Assembly: GCA_951394405.1 (NCBI GenBank)
Contig: OX596339.1
Location: 2,604,001 to 2,668,000, forward strand
Source: Coprinellus micaceus
Lineage: Eukaryota; Basidiomycota; Agaricomycetes; Agaricales; Psathyrellaceae
Direction: 5' to 3'
Length of the DNA stretch: 64,000 nucleotides
The translations under genes were made by a program, and so were the position numbers. Under the pieces are notes generated by a model. The model saw only the letters and a list, made by a program, of their open reading frames with translations, was not told the origin of the DNA and searched no databases. This document shows positions 1-10,378 of the stretch, in pieces. Within the stretch, counting starts at the first letter, position 1. The number at the start of each line of letters is the position of its first letter.

Positions 1-125
1 TTCACATTACGTGCGCCTGTGAAGGTGAATGCCCTCCCACAAGGTTGTGAGAGACACCACTCGAATTGAGTTTAGATTCCCCAGACCACGCATTACGCAG
101 TTCTGCTCGTACCCTAAAAAGATGA

Positions 126-364
126 ATGTCATTTCTGCACTCTGTCGAGACAAACCACGCCGACATCCCGTATGCCAACGGCGGTTCGCCCGAGTTGAGT
201 CACCCCTGGAACGTGTTCTCCCACCTTCATTCAACGTCATTAGTGACTGATTATTTCCTTCCCCATCCAGGTTTTGGACGTATCGTCGCACTGGGGCGTT
301 GGAAAACAAGAAGTACCTCGAGGCCGCCAAGGCGCGTGTTGTGCCTGTCGCCGCTCGCAACTGA
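126..364 (+). CDS. 3'-terminal exons of an unidentified gene (5' part outside window)
   Basis: Two exons can be read at the left edge. The first ends at 214 within the sequence SPELSHPWNV. A 56-nt intron (215-270, starting GTTCTC, ending CCAG, with a TGACTGA branch-like site) follows. The last exon, 271-364, reads on in frame as FWTYRRTGALENKKYLEAA and ends VPVAARN-stop. The splice restores an uninterrupted hydrophilic C-terminus, which is the main evidence that this is coding. The upstream boundary is uncertain: 126 is only the first in-frame ATG, and the true exon probably begins at an acceptor near 140. I do not recognise the family. The gene runs off or starts close to the left end, so domain content cannot be judged. 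Confidence 0.45.
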
Positions 365-1550
365 ATTCTGGTTGAGTCGTGGCGTGAAGGAGATGAGCCG
401 CTGCGCTATCGTGTCCTCGTCACTGATTCGTCACTCTAAGCGACGTTCAGAGCCGCTGATTCCATGGAAGGTCCAGATACGATGAGCCGGGTAACGGACC
501 AAATGCAAGCCTCTCCTCGGGGTTCATCTCAGTGAGCGATGACCAGTTCCATCCGCTAGGAATGGAAGAGGTGGCCGTGAATGAGCCGCAATCGCCTTTC
601 GGGTGCTGAATCGCCTTTGAGCACGGACGAACATACATAGATGGGAGGGTGAAAGAGAGTCGCAAGATGGATCAAAGACACAGCACAGATCCCTCTCTAA
701 CAATAGCTGCTCGCCCCCGACCCCCTTGCAACACTGATTGAAGAGATACATTACGGTGTTGGCCCAGAGAACGCGCGAAGCGTATAATACAAAGTTTTAA
801 TTGTCCAGTTGGCGAGACGTTAATCTTGCGGGCTATGACTCCTGCAATCCCAAAGGTGGGACGGATAATGGCCGTGCGAGGGGAAAGATCTCACAATAGA
901 ACAATGGGGCGGAGTCTGTGCGCAGGCAGAGTTTCTTCCGGCAGGTTCAACATGTTGCATATGGACGACGTCTCACCAAGTCCATGAATCGGAGGGGCGG
1001 ATGGAACAAGGAGGACGCGTAGAGATGACCCGCCATCGCTGTCTCGGACCGTCGAGATAATGGAGCGCGACGGTGGGTATGAGAGGACCGGCCGACATGC
1101 GAGTGCGCCCACACGCACCCGGCGACTCAAGGATAGCCGCGCGAACCGGTTTGACAGGGATCAGCGTCCAAACAATAAGAATGGGATCACGCGACGAGCC
1201 GGCTGCCTAATTGGGACGTGAACCAGCTCGCCGGGAAACATGCTGGGGAATGGCGAACTATGGAGGGTGCGATATCGAAAAGACAATAAGACCCTCCCAC
1301 CAAAAATGGCCCTATCGCCTCTTCTGTCTGACTTTTTTGCTCCTGCCCTCAGCGCCATCCTCGTTCTCCACGTCACTCCCCTCCGCCTCCCGCCCTCCCC
1401 ATTCCGGGCTCGCTGTCCTCGAGTTAGAGCGTCTAGCTGAAGGATTTGACACTGGGAAGCCTTTGGGTGGGTCATATCTCGGGTAGATTAGAGGTTCAGG
1501 GTATTCACCTCATCGGCTCCAGCAATCGTCTGCGATAATATTTGCCCAAG
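365..1550. other. Intergenic region, no supported gene
   Basis: About 1.2 kb between the left-edge gene and the PB1 gene. The open frames here are short, overlap on both strands and show no domain-like composition or consistent splice signals. The last few hundred bases are pyrimidine-rich, as expected for the 5' region of the next gene. Confidence 0.5.
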
Positions 1551-4000
1551 ATGATGGACAATGTGAGTGCAATTCCTAGGCCCTACGTACTATTGGCTAA
1601 CCTCTCTCGTGTTCTAGTGGACTGGCGGCCAGTCCTTTTCCGTGGAACCACTAGTAACAGATGTGAGGATCACTGGTTCTGCGTATGCGTTTATTGCTTA
1701 CGCATCACATCCGCTATAGACGTTTGGACGAGCTGTGTTCAAACCGGCGCCGAAGCGGTTTACGATAGAGTTTCTTCCCCCAACCAAGCTTGGTGCGCCC
1801 CTTCGAGTCCCTTTCCTCCCAGCAGAGGACCTGATCGCAGAACTGCCCATACAGGTAGCACGTTCTACCATGGAACACGAATTTGCGCGATTTCAAAGGG
1901 GGACCGGTCTTCCCGTTCCTCTATCTCTTCGGAGGAGTCTGCAGTCCACTACGACGTCTGGCGTCGATGGGAAGACTGCCTGTGGCTTCAGGACACCCTC
2001 GAGAGCGAGTACAAGCGGGCAGCGCGGGAGAAGAAGACCCGCCTTGCCCAAGGTAAGGGTGTCAAGGCCTTCAATGGGATGTATAAGCAGGATATGGCGT
2101 CCTCTTGGGAATCGCTCCCACCAGGCCCGGAACCAACATCTGTCGCTCCTGACATCCACGCCTACATCCCCCACCTTACCAAAAAGAGTTCATTCTTCCG
2201 ACCGAATCCTGCCACTGTTGAGCGCCGGCAGGACGAGTACCAGGCCCTGCTTGGGGAGCTGATGAGCGACCGGATGCCCGCCCTGGTCAGGGAAATTCGA
2301 TCCTCCCGGAACATCACCGATTTCTTCGGCTACTGGAGAAGAGATGTCGAGTTCGAGGAGAAGTACCGCAAAAAGAATCCCCACTTGGCGACCGCCCCTC
2401 GGAGTACCATGGCGAGCAGCGTCTTTTCCACGTACTATGCCTCCTCTCAGGCATCGATATACTCCTCGAGCCGCTCTAGCAAGCGCTCTCTCATATCAAG
2501 TATCAGTACACGTCCTGACTCCATCGCCGACTCTATTGGGTCGACCTGCCCTACTGTCGGGTCCTTCGCCACCATCACCTCACCCTTCAAGCCCCGAAAA
2601 AGCTTGGATAGCGCCGAGGTGCTCAAGAAAGCCGAGCGGGATGCTAGGCGGCACTCCTCATCTTCCGAGTCCTCCACCCAATCTGAAGAAGCCGTCTCTG
2701 ATAGTTCGTACACCGCCAACTCCTCCGCGCCGAAAATCGCTGAAGGCTCTCCCCCAGTCAAGTTCAACCACAACCCCAATCGGGGGCCAGAGCCACCTTC
2801 CCCCGTGCAAGAGGACGCACCAGCTGAGGCCTCGAAACTCCCTGTCAAGAGCCCCGTGGAGTCCATCCTTGCCAATCCGTTCCAGACAGCGAAGCGCAAT
2901 GCCGACAATCGTAGGTCTAATCGCAGCTGGCAAGTCTTCGGTTCGCCCGTATCAAGGGCGTCCAGTGGCGACAGCTTCAAAGATATCCATCGTGCGTTCA
3001 CCTCGTTCCTCCCTTACCCATCCCCTTGCTCATCAATCGACCACACAGCCAATCTCCACGTAGAGGAGTCCTGGCATGATTTCCTCCGGAATCCTCTAGA
3101 GGCCCTGGAGGGCGCAGAGGAATACTTGGAGGACTTGGACTACAAGCTTCCGAAGACTCCAAAAGAGGAGCGCTCCTCAATGTCCTCACTCAGCAGCGCC
3201 GATTCGGCTGAGGCTATCATCCCGGATCGGAAGTTGCACATGCCCCAAGCGTCTGCACCAGTCCGAGTATCTTTATCCGATTTCGACTTCTCACCCCATG
3301 GCCATATGCCCCTCTTGAGTACGTTTTCGCTCGCTCTCGTATAGTTCATGGCACTAACCGCTTACTAGCCGCACCTCGGCCTTTGTCACATTTAACCGAA
3401 GAATCTGATGATTATCCAGATAGCCGCCCCGAGACACCCACAGCAGACCTCGACGTTATGACCCCTGCTCATCGGCGTCAAGAGCTGCCTTCTCTCCGGA
3501 TACCCTCACCCACTGCAAGCTTCTTCTCTACCTCGCCGTCGCCGATACCTTCTCCCTCCCCCGCTCCTCCATCACCCACCAACTCAACCTACTCCACTGC
3601 TCTCTCCGTCATGACGTACGAGAGCAGCTCTACTATCACCCCCAAGACAGCAGCCTCGAAGAACTTGCAGACCCCTACCTCGGCCACCTCAACTGCCTCA
3701 ACGTGCTCCTCCATCTCGACGCCGAAGAAGGCTTACTCTTCCTCAATTACTCTCAAGGTAACGCTTAATGCCTCGATCATCATGCTCAAGGTCTCCCGCG
3801 AGATCTCCTACGCGGACCTGCGCCAGAGGATATACAACAAGTTCGTTGGCCAGGAGGGCATCCCCCTCTCACACGATTTCGCCATCTTGACCAAGGATGG
3901 CGACATGGTCATCGAAGCCGACGAGGAGTGGCTAGTAGTCGAGGGGGCCTTCGAGGGCTCGAAACTCCAACTCCAAGTTGTCAACGGACCTCCTGCGTGA
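1551..4000 (+). CDS. PB1-domain protein, fungal family of unknown function
   Basis: Five exons give about 747 residues: 1551-1562, 1618-1662, 1720-1854, 1899-3318 and 3369-4000. Introns of 55, 57, 44 and 50 nt all carry GT...AG ends. The N-terminal part reads FTIEFLPPTKLG and PFLPAEDLIAELPIQ. A charged, tryptophan-rich block follows (WRRWEDCLWLQDTL, later ITDFFGYWRRD). The middle is long, Ser/Pro-rich and probably disordered. The last 85 or so residues form a PB1-like fold: a basic first strand (TLKVTLNASIIMLKV), then DLRQRIYNKF, and an acidic OPCA-like stretch (TKDGDMVIEADEEWLV). PB1 domains pair with one another in signalling scaffolds such as Bem1/Cdc24 and the NADPH-oxidase regulators, so a scaffold role is inferred. 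No SH3 or PX domain is evident. ATG 1551 is followed directly by ATG 1554. Confidence 0.8.
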
Positions 4001-4806
4001 TTCCCTTTTCCTTTTCGGACTCCTCACTTGCCCCTCCTGTCTCGTCATCCTTCACACTGCTACCACTTCGCCCTTCTCGCCCATCTCTTTTAAACGTTTC
4101 GTATCCTCTTTTTATTGGGGTAGATGGAGCGGTGGCGATCGGCTCATGCCCCCCACCCTTCACCTCTCCGCCTTCGAATTCGCACCCACAACCCATTCAA
4201 CCTATTCTACCCTTTTCCCTCTGCCATTCGGGCCTTCGATAATGTGTCGTAGATCTATCATTTGGCGTGCGAATGCACCCACCCTTTCTCACTTCAAGGT
4301 TCATTCTGTATCCCGTTTCTCATCGTGTACTCCACCTCCGGATCTCTGTCGTTCGGCCACACTCTTTACCTGCGCATGGAATCGTCAATATCACCGTCTC
4401 TTACCCAATGTTGTACTGTGAATCCCCTTTGTATTTTCGAAGCATCCTCTGACTTATTCGTTTCATATTCTTTACCGTCTTGACGAACTCTGGAGTAGAT
4501 AGCGTAGGCTCACCCAACGAATGCATGAAGTTACGAATATCCCATCTCTCAACTTTTCGTTCACACACGGCCATCCTGGGAGGTTAGTAGCGGTCAACTG
4601 AGCGGGCTCAGCTCTCCGGTTAGCAACAGAGTATGAAACGATTCACGAAGCCACATGCTTTAAAATGGTCGGAGAGCAGATTACATGGATGTATTACATG
4701 TGAAAGAGAGTAGATAATGTTATAACAGTGGGTATCAACGGATTATCTCCGTATCCAAGAGCCTTCCATGGAGCGGCCATACATTGGTTCAGTCTAAAGA
4801 GGCTCG
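4001..4806. other. Convergent 3' flanks
   Basis: Pyrimidine-rich sequence to about 4480, probably the 3' UTR of the PB1 gene, then sequence without coding character up to the GT18 gene, which runs toward it on the minus strand. Short open frames here look like chance. Confidence 0.5.
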
Positions 4807-6811
4807 TCAGTGGGCGTGTTCTGTAATGAGATCTTCTAGGGCGCCTGCGTGCGAGTGCTTGTAGTTACTGTATTCTAGTCGTTCCTCCAGCCAGTGAAGG
4901 GTAAGGTTAAAATTGGAAGTCCTAAGCACAATGTTAACGCATGGCCCCTTGGACTAAACACTTTGACTTACAATGTCGAGCTTCTCTCCCTTCTCTCTGT
5001 GCAGTTCGACTGCATGTTCCATCCACTCCGGTCCTAGCTTCAAAGCCTTCGATTTCCAGTCGGTTTCCACCCAATCCACTAGACGCTTCTTGAAGGCATC
5101 TAGTTTCATGTGCGGTGCGATATACCTGTCATGCGGAATGAGCAACCGAGTGTAACGGCGCAGAGTCCAGTAGCTACCTGTCAATTGGAGTGTCCATGGC
5201 CTGCTTGATAGCAGCGACGAAACCCGTGTAATTCCGCGCATGCACAGTGTAAACGTATCTGAGCAAGTGTAAGGCTCTACCTTGGGAGATATGGGAGTAA
5301 CACTCACGGAGGTCCAGGGCCAAGCCGGGTGATTTCAGGATGCTGCGTTTCCCATTTTGTTTGATTCCATGGGTCATGCTGGTCGAAATACCGAACCTAT
5401 ACAACGTCAGCGGAAGGCAAAGAAATCAGCGTCCCGATTCTCACTCACTGGATTCAAAAACGGCACACCGAGACAAAGCGCATCGTACGGAGAGGGACTC
5501 CAGTTGGGCATGCCAACGCCCAGCAGCAGTTTGCTCTTGCCGAGCTCCTTCAGGAAATTCTCCCGATTCAGTCTCTGGAGGTTCTGAACCTTGCCAGGCT
5601 CTTCGATCTCCTTCCACCCCTCTGCTGGTGGATCCTGTCCGCCAGGTTTGAAGTCTTTGTCGTTGCCATAACCGGCGACGAACTTGATACCGAGCTCGGT
5701 TGCAGCTCGAGCATAGAAATCGGGCTCCCATGACGTGGCGAAGTGCACGTATGCGAGCTGTTTCATGAGGATATAGACCCGATCCTCACGCTGGGAAGTA
5801 GGGAGAAAGGAGAGGGACTTGCACGACTCCTCGATCGAATACCTGTAAGACTTGTGTGAGCAACATGCCAAGTGGGGTCAGGCGCTGAATGTAGCACACC
5901 CAATGTATTGATAAGGATAGTCTGGCCCATTGTCGACCGCCGTGATAATCCAGGGACCTCCTAACGGTGTCGCATCCGTCGGTGTGCCGTACCAATCGAG
6001 TTTGGGGAAATAATTCATGTCGAAGATCTTCCATATTGGAATGCCGTCTGGGTTTTCGGTACTCTTGATACACTTGGGGTTGTAGATGCATTTGCCTGGA
6101 CGCTCGCCAATGACGAGCTGAAAGGTTCTATCATTAGGTCGGGATCCGTGGTATTTATAGAGAGGAACGTACCTGGATAAGGGACCCATATAGGCTGTAA
6201 ATAAACGGGGCCTCGGCTATAGAATGGTCGGCGGTGATGAATACCAATAGAGAACAACGCACGTACCCCAACCTTCCGTCACTAAGACGGTGTAGCCTAG
6301 GTCATAGAATTCCTTGAACTTCGACCCCAGGGTCAGTCCTAAACATACTTCTGACAATGGTAGGCGCTCACCATCGCTTCACCCCTACGTCATGACAGGC
6401 TGTCAGTTCTACCCTGATCGGAGCGGCGTCACCGACTCACCAAATGGATTCTCCTCTCCGCCAGCCAAGCCACAGCCCGAACTTCGTGTCCCCCGACGCC
6501 AGCAACACGATTTTCCTCTTGTTTGGATGGCATTTTCTACGGCCAGAGACGCACGCGTAGAGTTGGCTCAACTGGTGCATGTTCCAGTGACTCTCATTCT
6601 CGTCCAGCACCAATTTTGGTACATGGATATGTGAATGCCCAGGTTTGGTCCTGGTGAGTTGAATGGTGTCGGGTTGCGGTTGGAAGAATTGAAGAGACTC
6701 TTCTGTTGCCAAAGGGCTTAGATTTTCGGATAGGTATAGCCAAGGGAGGACGCCGAGGAATATGAGAGCGCATGATAGGAGGAGAATTCGTCTCCTGGAC
6801 TGGGGATGCAT
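4807..6811 (-). CDS. Glycosyltransferase family 18 protein (MGAT5-like), type II membrane
   Basis: A multi-exon minus-strand gene. The N-terminus is basic and then hydrophobic (RRRILLLSCALIFLGVLPWL), a typical Golgi signal anchor. Spliced exons then give LASGDTKFGLWLGW, FYDLGYTVLVTEGW, APFIYSLYGSLIQ, FDMNYFPKLDWYGTPTDATP and WIITAVDNGPDYPYQYIGYS. Next come VYILMKQLAYVHFATSW, LLLGVGMPNWSPSPYDALC and QHDPWNQTKWETQHPEITRL. This order and the GxGMPxxSPSPxDALxxGxPFxNP block match the GT18 domain of alpha-1,6-mannoside beta-1,6-GlcNAc transferases. In animals these branch N-glycans; the fungal acceptor is unknown. The 3' end is ambiguous. Reading through the strong GTAAGT after KLDI stops at 4954. 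Splicing from that donor to an acceptor near 4892 adds ERLEYSNYKHSHAGALEDL and stops at 4807, which I prefer. Confidence 0.8.
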
Positions 6812-7864
6812 CTCGGGTTTTGGGTGACTGTCTTCGATGAAGCAAGTTAAGTACTATCGCCAGACAAGAGGGTAGCGAACCGGTCAGGGAAGCATGGGTG
6901 TCAGAACATAGTTGTTAGAGAAAGGCGAGAAGCAAGCAAGGTGATGGGTGCAATTACACGCATGCCGTATGTTACTCGATTTGTTTACATTGACAAACAA
7001 CGAAATTAGGCCCGTTTGCTCCATAGGCGCCCACCACGTCCACACGCTTACGGCGTTGATACAAACCCTACTCACTTCTAGACCGGTAATATACCGACTA
7101 GACCGTAGCAGCTTGTCTAGATATTCCGGTGAGTTGTATCGAGCCCTTCATATGCAGCGGTTTCTCGCCATCCTTGAACAGAGAGGCAACTCCTTCTAGA
7201 CTCTAACTTTACCGTCCGAACGTGCATGGTTCCCATCGTGACCCCCATCGACATTTTGATGCACTTCAAAGGGGAAACCTATCAGGATAAAGTGTTCCAA
7301 GCTACTTCACCGCAGCCAATGTTATCAGTCGGAGAGGTCGAGGTTGCGGGGTATGAGGTAATTTGCGATCTTCGAACAGGAACTCGGGAGTGTTGGTAGG
7401 GGTCGTCCAGCCTTTCCGAGCACTGTTCGTTCATGGAGATCTCGCTGTGGTTCCGCCGCACTTGCGGATGCGCCCAGAGCGCTATTCGGTTCGAGAGCTC
7501 CAGGCGTGGAGCGCGAAGGACAAGCAAAGGAGGGCTGCTGTGCAGTGTGGAGCCGACTCGGGCGGAATTCCCGTCCGCGAAGAAACATACCGTTCGAGAT
7601 AACAATCACAGAGGTTCAGTACAAGACTACAAGTTCAGTACGTTCACGGATAGCTTGATTTCTAGGGGTCTGTGAGTGACGTGTATATGCACGCGCCCTG
7701 TTTGACCTCAACCAGTCACTCGCAACGAGTACAATCCGAAGTGTACTCATACACGATACATGGACAGACACACAGGCCGCCAGAATCTACCGATCAAAAT
7801 TACGCATTGAAGCGCACCCTTCCTATAGCCGACGGGAGCATAGAAACGTCCAAAGACCCACAGA
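6812..7864. other. Intergenic region, no supported gene
   Basis: About 1 kb between the start of the GT18 gene and the 3' end of the first membrane paralogue. Overlapping short frames at 7282-7609 on both strands have arginine/serine-rich, frame-shadow composition and no recognisable motif. I see no repeat or RNA gene. Confidence 0.45.
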
Positions 7865-9469
7865 TCAAGCGGGGCTAGCCTCCAACGCCTTCCTCAACGC
7901 CTCCTCCTCTAGACTCCTCGCCCTCTTCCGTCCCTCCTCCAACCTCTCCAACCCATTCCTAATACTCTTCATATGCACCTCCGGCGCGATCCTTGACCCG
8001 GCCAAGTTTGGTGCCGCGACCCTCTCCCTCATATCCTCCATATCCTGGCTCACCCTCTCCAGCGTATGGAGTGTGGCAACCACCCTCGCTTGTGCCGCCT
8101 TCCTATAGTTCCCCAGATCTGAAAGCATCTTGAGGTTGCGGTCAAAGTTCTTGAGGTCTTTACGGTTGCCGCCTAGTTTTGTCCAGAGGTATGAGAGGAG
8201 CTCTTCTCGATCTCCAGATACGGAGGCATCTTCCCGTGATACGATGGACCGAAGGGTGTTCAGCTTCTCTTCTAGGGCGTCGAGGTTCTGCGTATTCGTC
8301 TCCACCTCTAAAATGATTCTCGCGAGGTGCTCGCTCAACACATTCATCGCATCTCCAAACGTCTCCTTCACCACCTCATCCGCCGTCTTCCCTTTACTCC
8401 ACGGGACCAGCGCCATTGCCCACTTTGTAGGCTCCTTCGCTCTCGCCCCTTCTATCGCATGCAACGCATAGTCATTCATCGCCAGTATACTATCCATAGC
8501 ACCATTCATCTTCGCGTCAAGCCGTGCGAGGGAGCGTCCGGCCCCGCGAGCTCCTTGTACAAACTCACTGAGGGTCTCGGCGAGGCTGTCGCGGCTCCTG
8601 AGCTTGCTCAAGCGCACAAGGGCGATGAGGTCCGCCGTGGCCATTTCAGTCTTTTTGAGATCGAGGGAGAGGGAGGAAGGGGTTGTGGACGTGAGGACCG
8701 ACTCATCGAGCATTTGCTCAAAGGTTTTCGACTGCACCTCGACCAGCGCGGGGTAATCTGCCCAGTGAACTGCGTTCGCTGGTCGCTCCCGAGGAGGCAT
8801 GTCGTTGAAGTTATTCACCCAACGGCACATGGAGGTATAAGACATCCCGGGGACGTGACAGAAGGGTGCAAATGCGGAGGAGAGTGTCGCGGAGATGCGC
8901 GTGAGGATGAACGAGAGGAGAAACAGGAACAGGATGAGGCTGAGTGGGATGCGGAGTAGGCGGATGGCAGGCCGGAGGATGGACAGGGTGTAGTCGGATG
9001 TGTGGTGCACCCCAGTTATCATGTTGTCGAGAACATCTTCTGAGCGAATAAGGTGGGGACGTTGGCGAATGGGGTCAACGGCATGGTGATGTTGCAGTGG
9101 TGGTGTAGGACTTTCCTCCTTGACATCTCGGGTTGGGTATTCCCTCCTGGTACCCGCGGGCCCCTGATCTCCTGTCTGGGGAAAGTTTTGCGCACGTGGG
9201 CTGCGCAAACCGGTTCCCCGCGGCGCTATCCCTGGCTGGGTGCCCCTTCGCCTCTTGCGGGGACTAGGATGTGGACTGGCTCTCGCTGCTGAGCTGCTGG
9301 CACGTGAAGAAGCGCCCCCTCCACCTTGCCGAGCATCCGAATAGTCATACTCGGACTCGTCAATCCAGTCCCCGTTATCAGAGCCAGAGCCAATGGCGTC
9401 CCGGTGGGGCATGGCCGATCTGGCGCGGTTGGTTGACGTGCTGCCAGGTCCTTTACGAAGCTGAACCAT
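7865..9469 (-). CDS. Single-pass membrane protein with helical C-terminal domain, paralogue A
   Basis: One uninterrupted exon of 534 residues, unusual in this intron-rich window. Residues 1-165 are Ser/Arg/Pro-rich and probably disordered, with an acidic patch (GSDNGDWIDESEYDY) and a basic patch (SPRKRRRG). Residues about 171-190 form one transmembrane segment (IPLSLILFLFLLSFILT). The remaining 340 residues are almost wholly charged helix, coiled-coil-like, including ELLSYLWTKLGGNRKDLKNF and ERVAAPNLAGSRIAPEVHMK. No catalytic motif is visible and I do not recognise the family. Its paralogue at 10379-12013 lies head to head with it and shares the start (MVQ), the TSDYT...LRPAIR segment before the membrane helix, and the C-terminal RVAAPNLA motif. 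A third, broken copy lies at 15525-16628. Membrane location is predicted; function is unknown. Confidence 0.8.
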   Translation of the reverse strand: MVQLRKGPGSTSTNRARSAMPHRDAIGSGSDNGDWIDESEYDYSDARQGGGGASSRASSSAARASPHPSPRKRRRGTQPGIAPRGTGLRSPRAQNFPQTGDQGPAGTRREYPTRDVKEESPTPPLQHHHAVDPIRQRPHLIRSEDVLDNMITGVHHTSDYTLSILRPAIRLLRIPLSLILFLFLLSFILTRISATLSSAFAPFCHVPGMSYTSMCRWVNNFNDMPPRERPANAVHWADYPALVEVQSKTFEQMLDESVLTSTTPSSLSLDLKKTEMATADLIALVRLSKLRSRDSLAETLSEFVQGARGAGRSLARLDAKMNGAMDSILAMNDYALHAIEGARAKEPTKWAMALVPWSKGKTADEVVKETFGDAMNVLSEHLARIILEVETNTQNLDALEEKLNTLRSIVSREDASVSGDREELLSYLWTKLGGNRKDLKNFDRNLKMLSDLGNYRKAAQARVVATLHTLERVSQDMEDMRERVAAPNLAGSRIAPEVHMKSIRNGLERLEEGRKRARSLEEEALRKALEASPA

Positions 9470-10378
9470 AAAAGTTTCCCGGTGTTGCCGTTCTAGCTTG
9501 AACGGTAACCTCGGTGCAAAAGGTGGGGTTGAAACGGTTAACTGCAGTTAGATGAGATGGGAGGGGGGGGAAGGTGTGCGGGATCCTCAAATACAATGGA
9601 TCGAGTTCAAGAGGGAAATCATCCAGTTGGCTGGCATGATTGCATGACGTCTGGCACATGTTCGTACAACCGCCCATATGGGGATATAAGAATGATGCAG
9701 ATAGGGGCGCCTCGCGTCTCGCGTCGTGTTTCAGGTGCGCGTTGAGGACGCGAGGCAACTCAGGGTGAGTGAACGCGAGGCGAACTGCGTAGACACATGC
9801 ACCTAGCTTGCTATGGTATCGGATAGTGACCGATTGTAGTAGCAATGAACTCCCACGGCGAGGGGCAGGATGCTAGCGTCCCGAGTCTTTGAGGTTGGTA
9901 AATGTGAAAACGCGATCGAGGTCATTATAGTTGATACTGTTGGGTATTGGGGAATGGCCGTCTGGAGGCAGAGAGCTAATCAGTGCCTTAAGTCTTCGTT
10001 CACCGAATTATTCCTTGGGCGCCGATTGTCAAAGGAGGCCTGATTCGATCCCTTACGTTTCTATTGAGTTTCTGCGGCGGTTTACCGCCGTACTAGTCGT
10101 GATTTTTTGTACGACAGAAAGCTGTGTTGTGGGCACAGTGGGGAACGAGGGCGACCACTTATAAATAAAGAAGGTATGAGCGGTACGAACACGTGCTTTG
10201 GCCACACAAGCCGCCTTTGCCTCTTCTTTAACTTAACAATATAAACTCATGTGGGGTGCACACACATTCTCCTCCTTCTCTTATCTCACCTCGCTTTAGA
10301 TTTCTGCGACTCTCAGTCGGAGCCTTAGTCCAGTACACGACTGCAGTCATCCCATCCCAGCCATATCGCTTCATTCGG
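9470..10378. promoter_or_regulatory. Shared upstream region of divergent paralogues A and B
   Basis: A 909-bp region lies between the start codons of two head-to-head paralogues. A TATA-like run (TTATAAATAAAG, around 10159) sits about 220 bp before the start of paralogue B. Around 9708-9785 are several copies of CGCGAGGC-like words in both orientations, a GC-rich patch able to pair with itself. These are possible control sites by position only. Confidence 0.4.
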
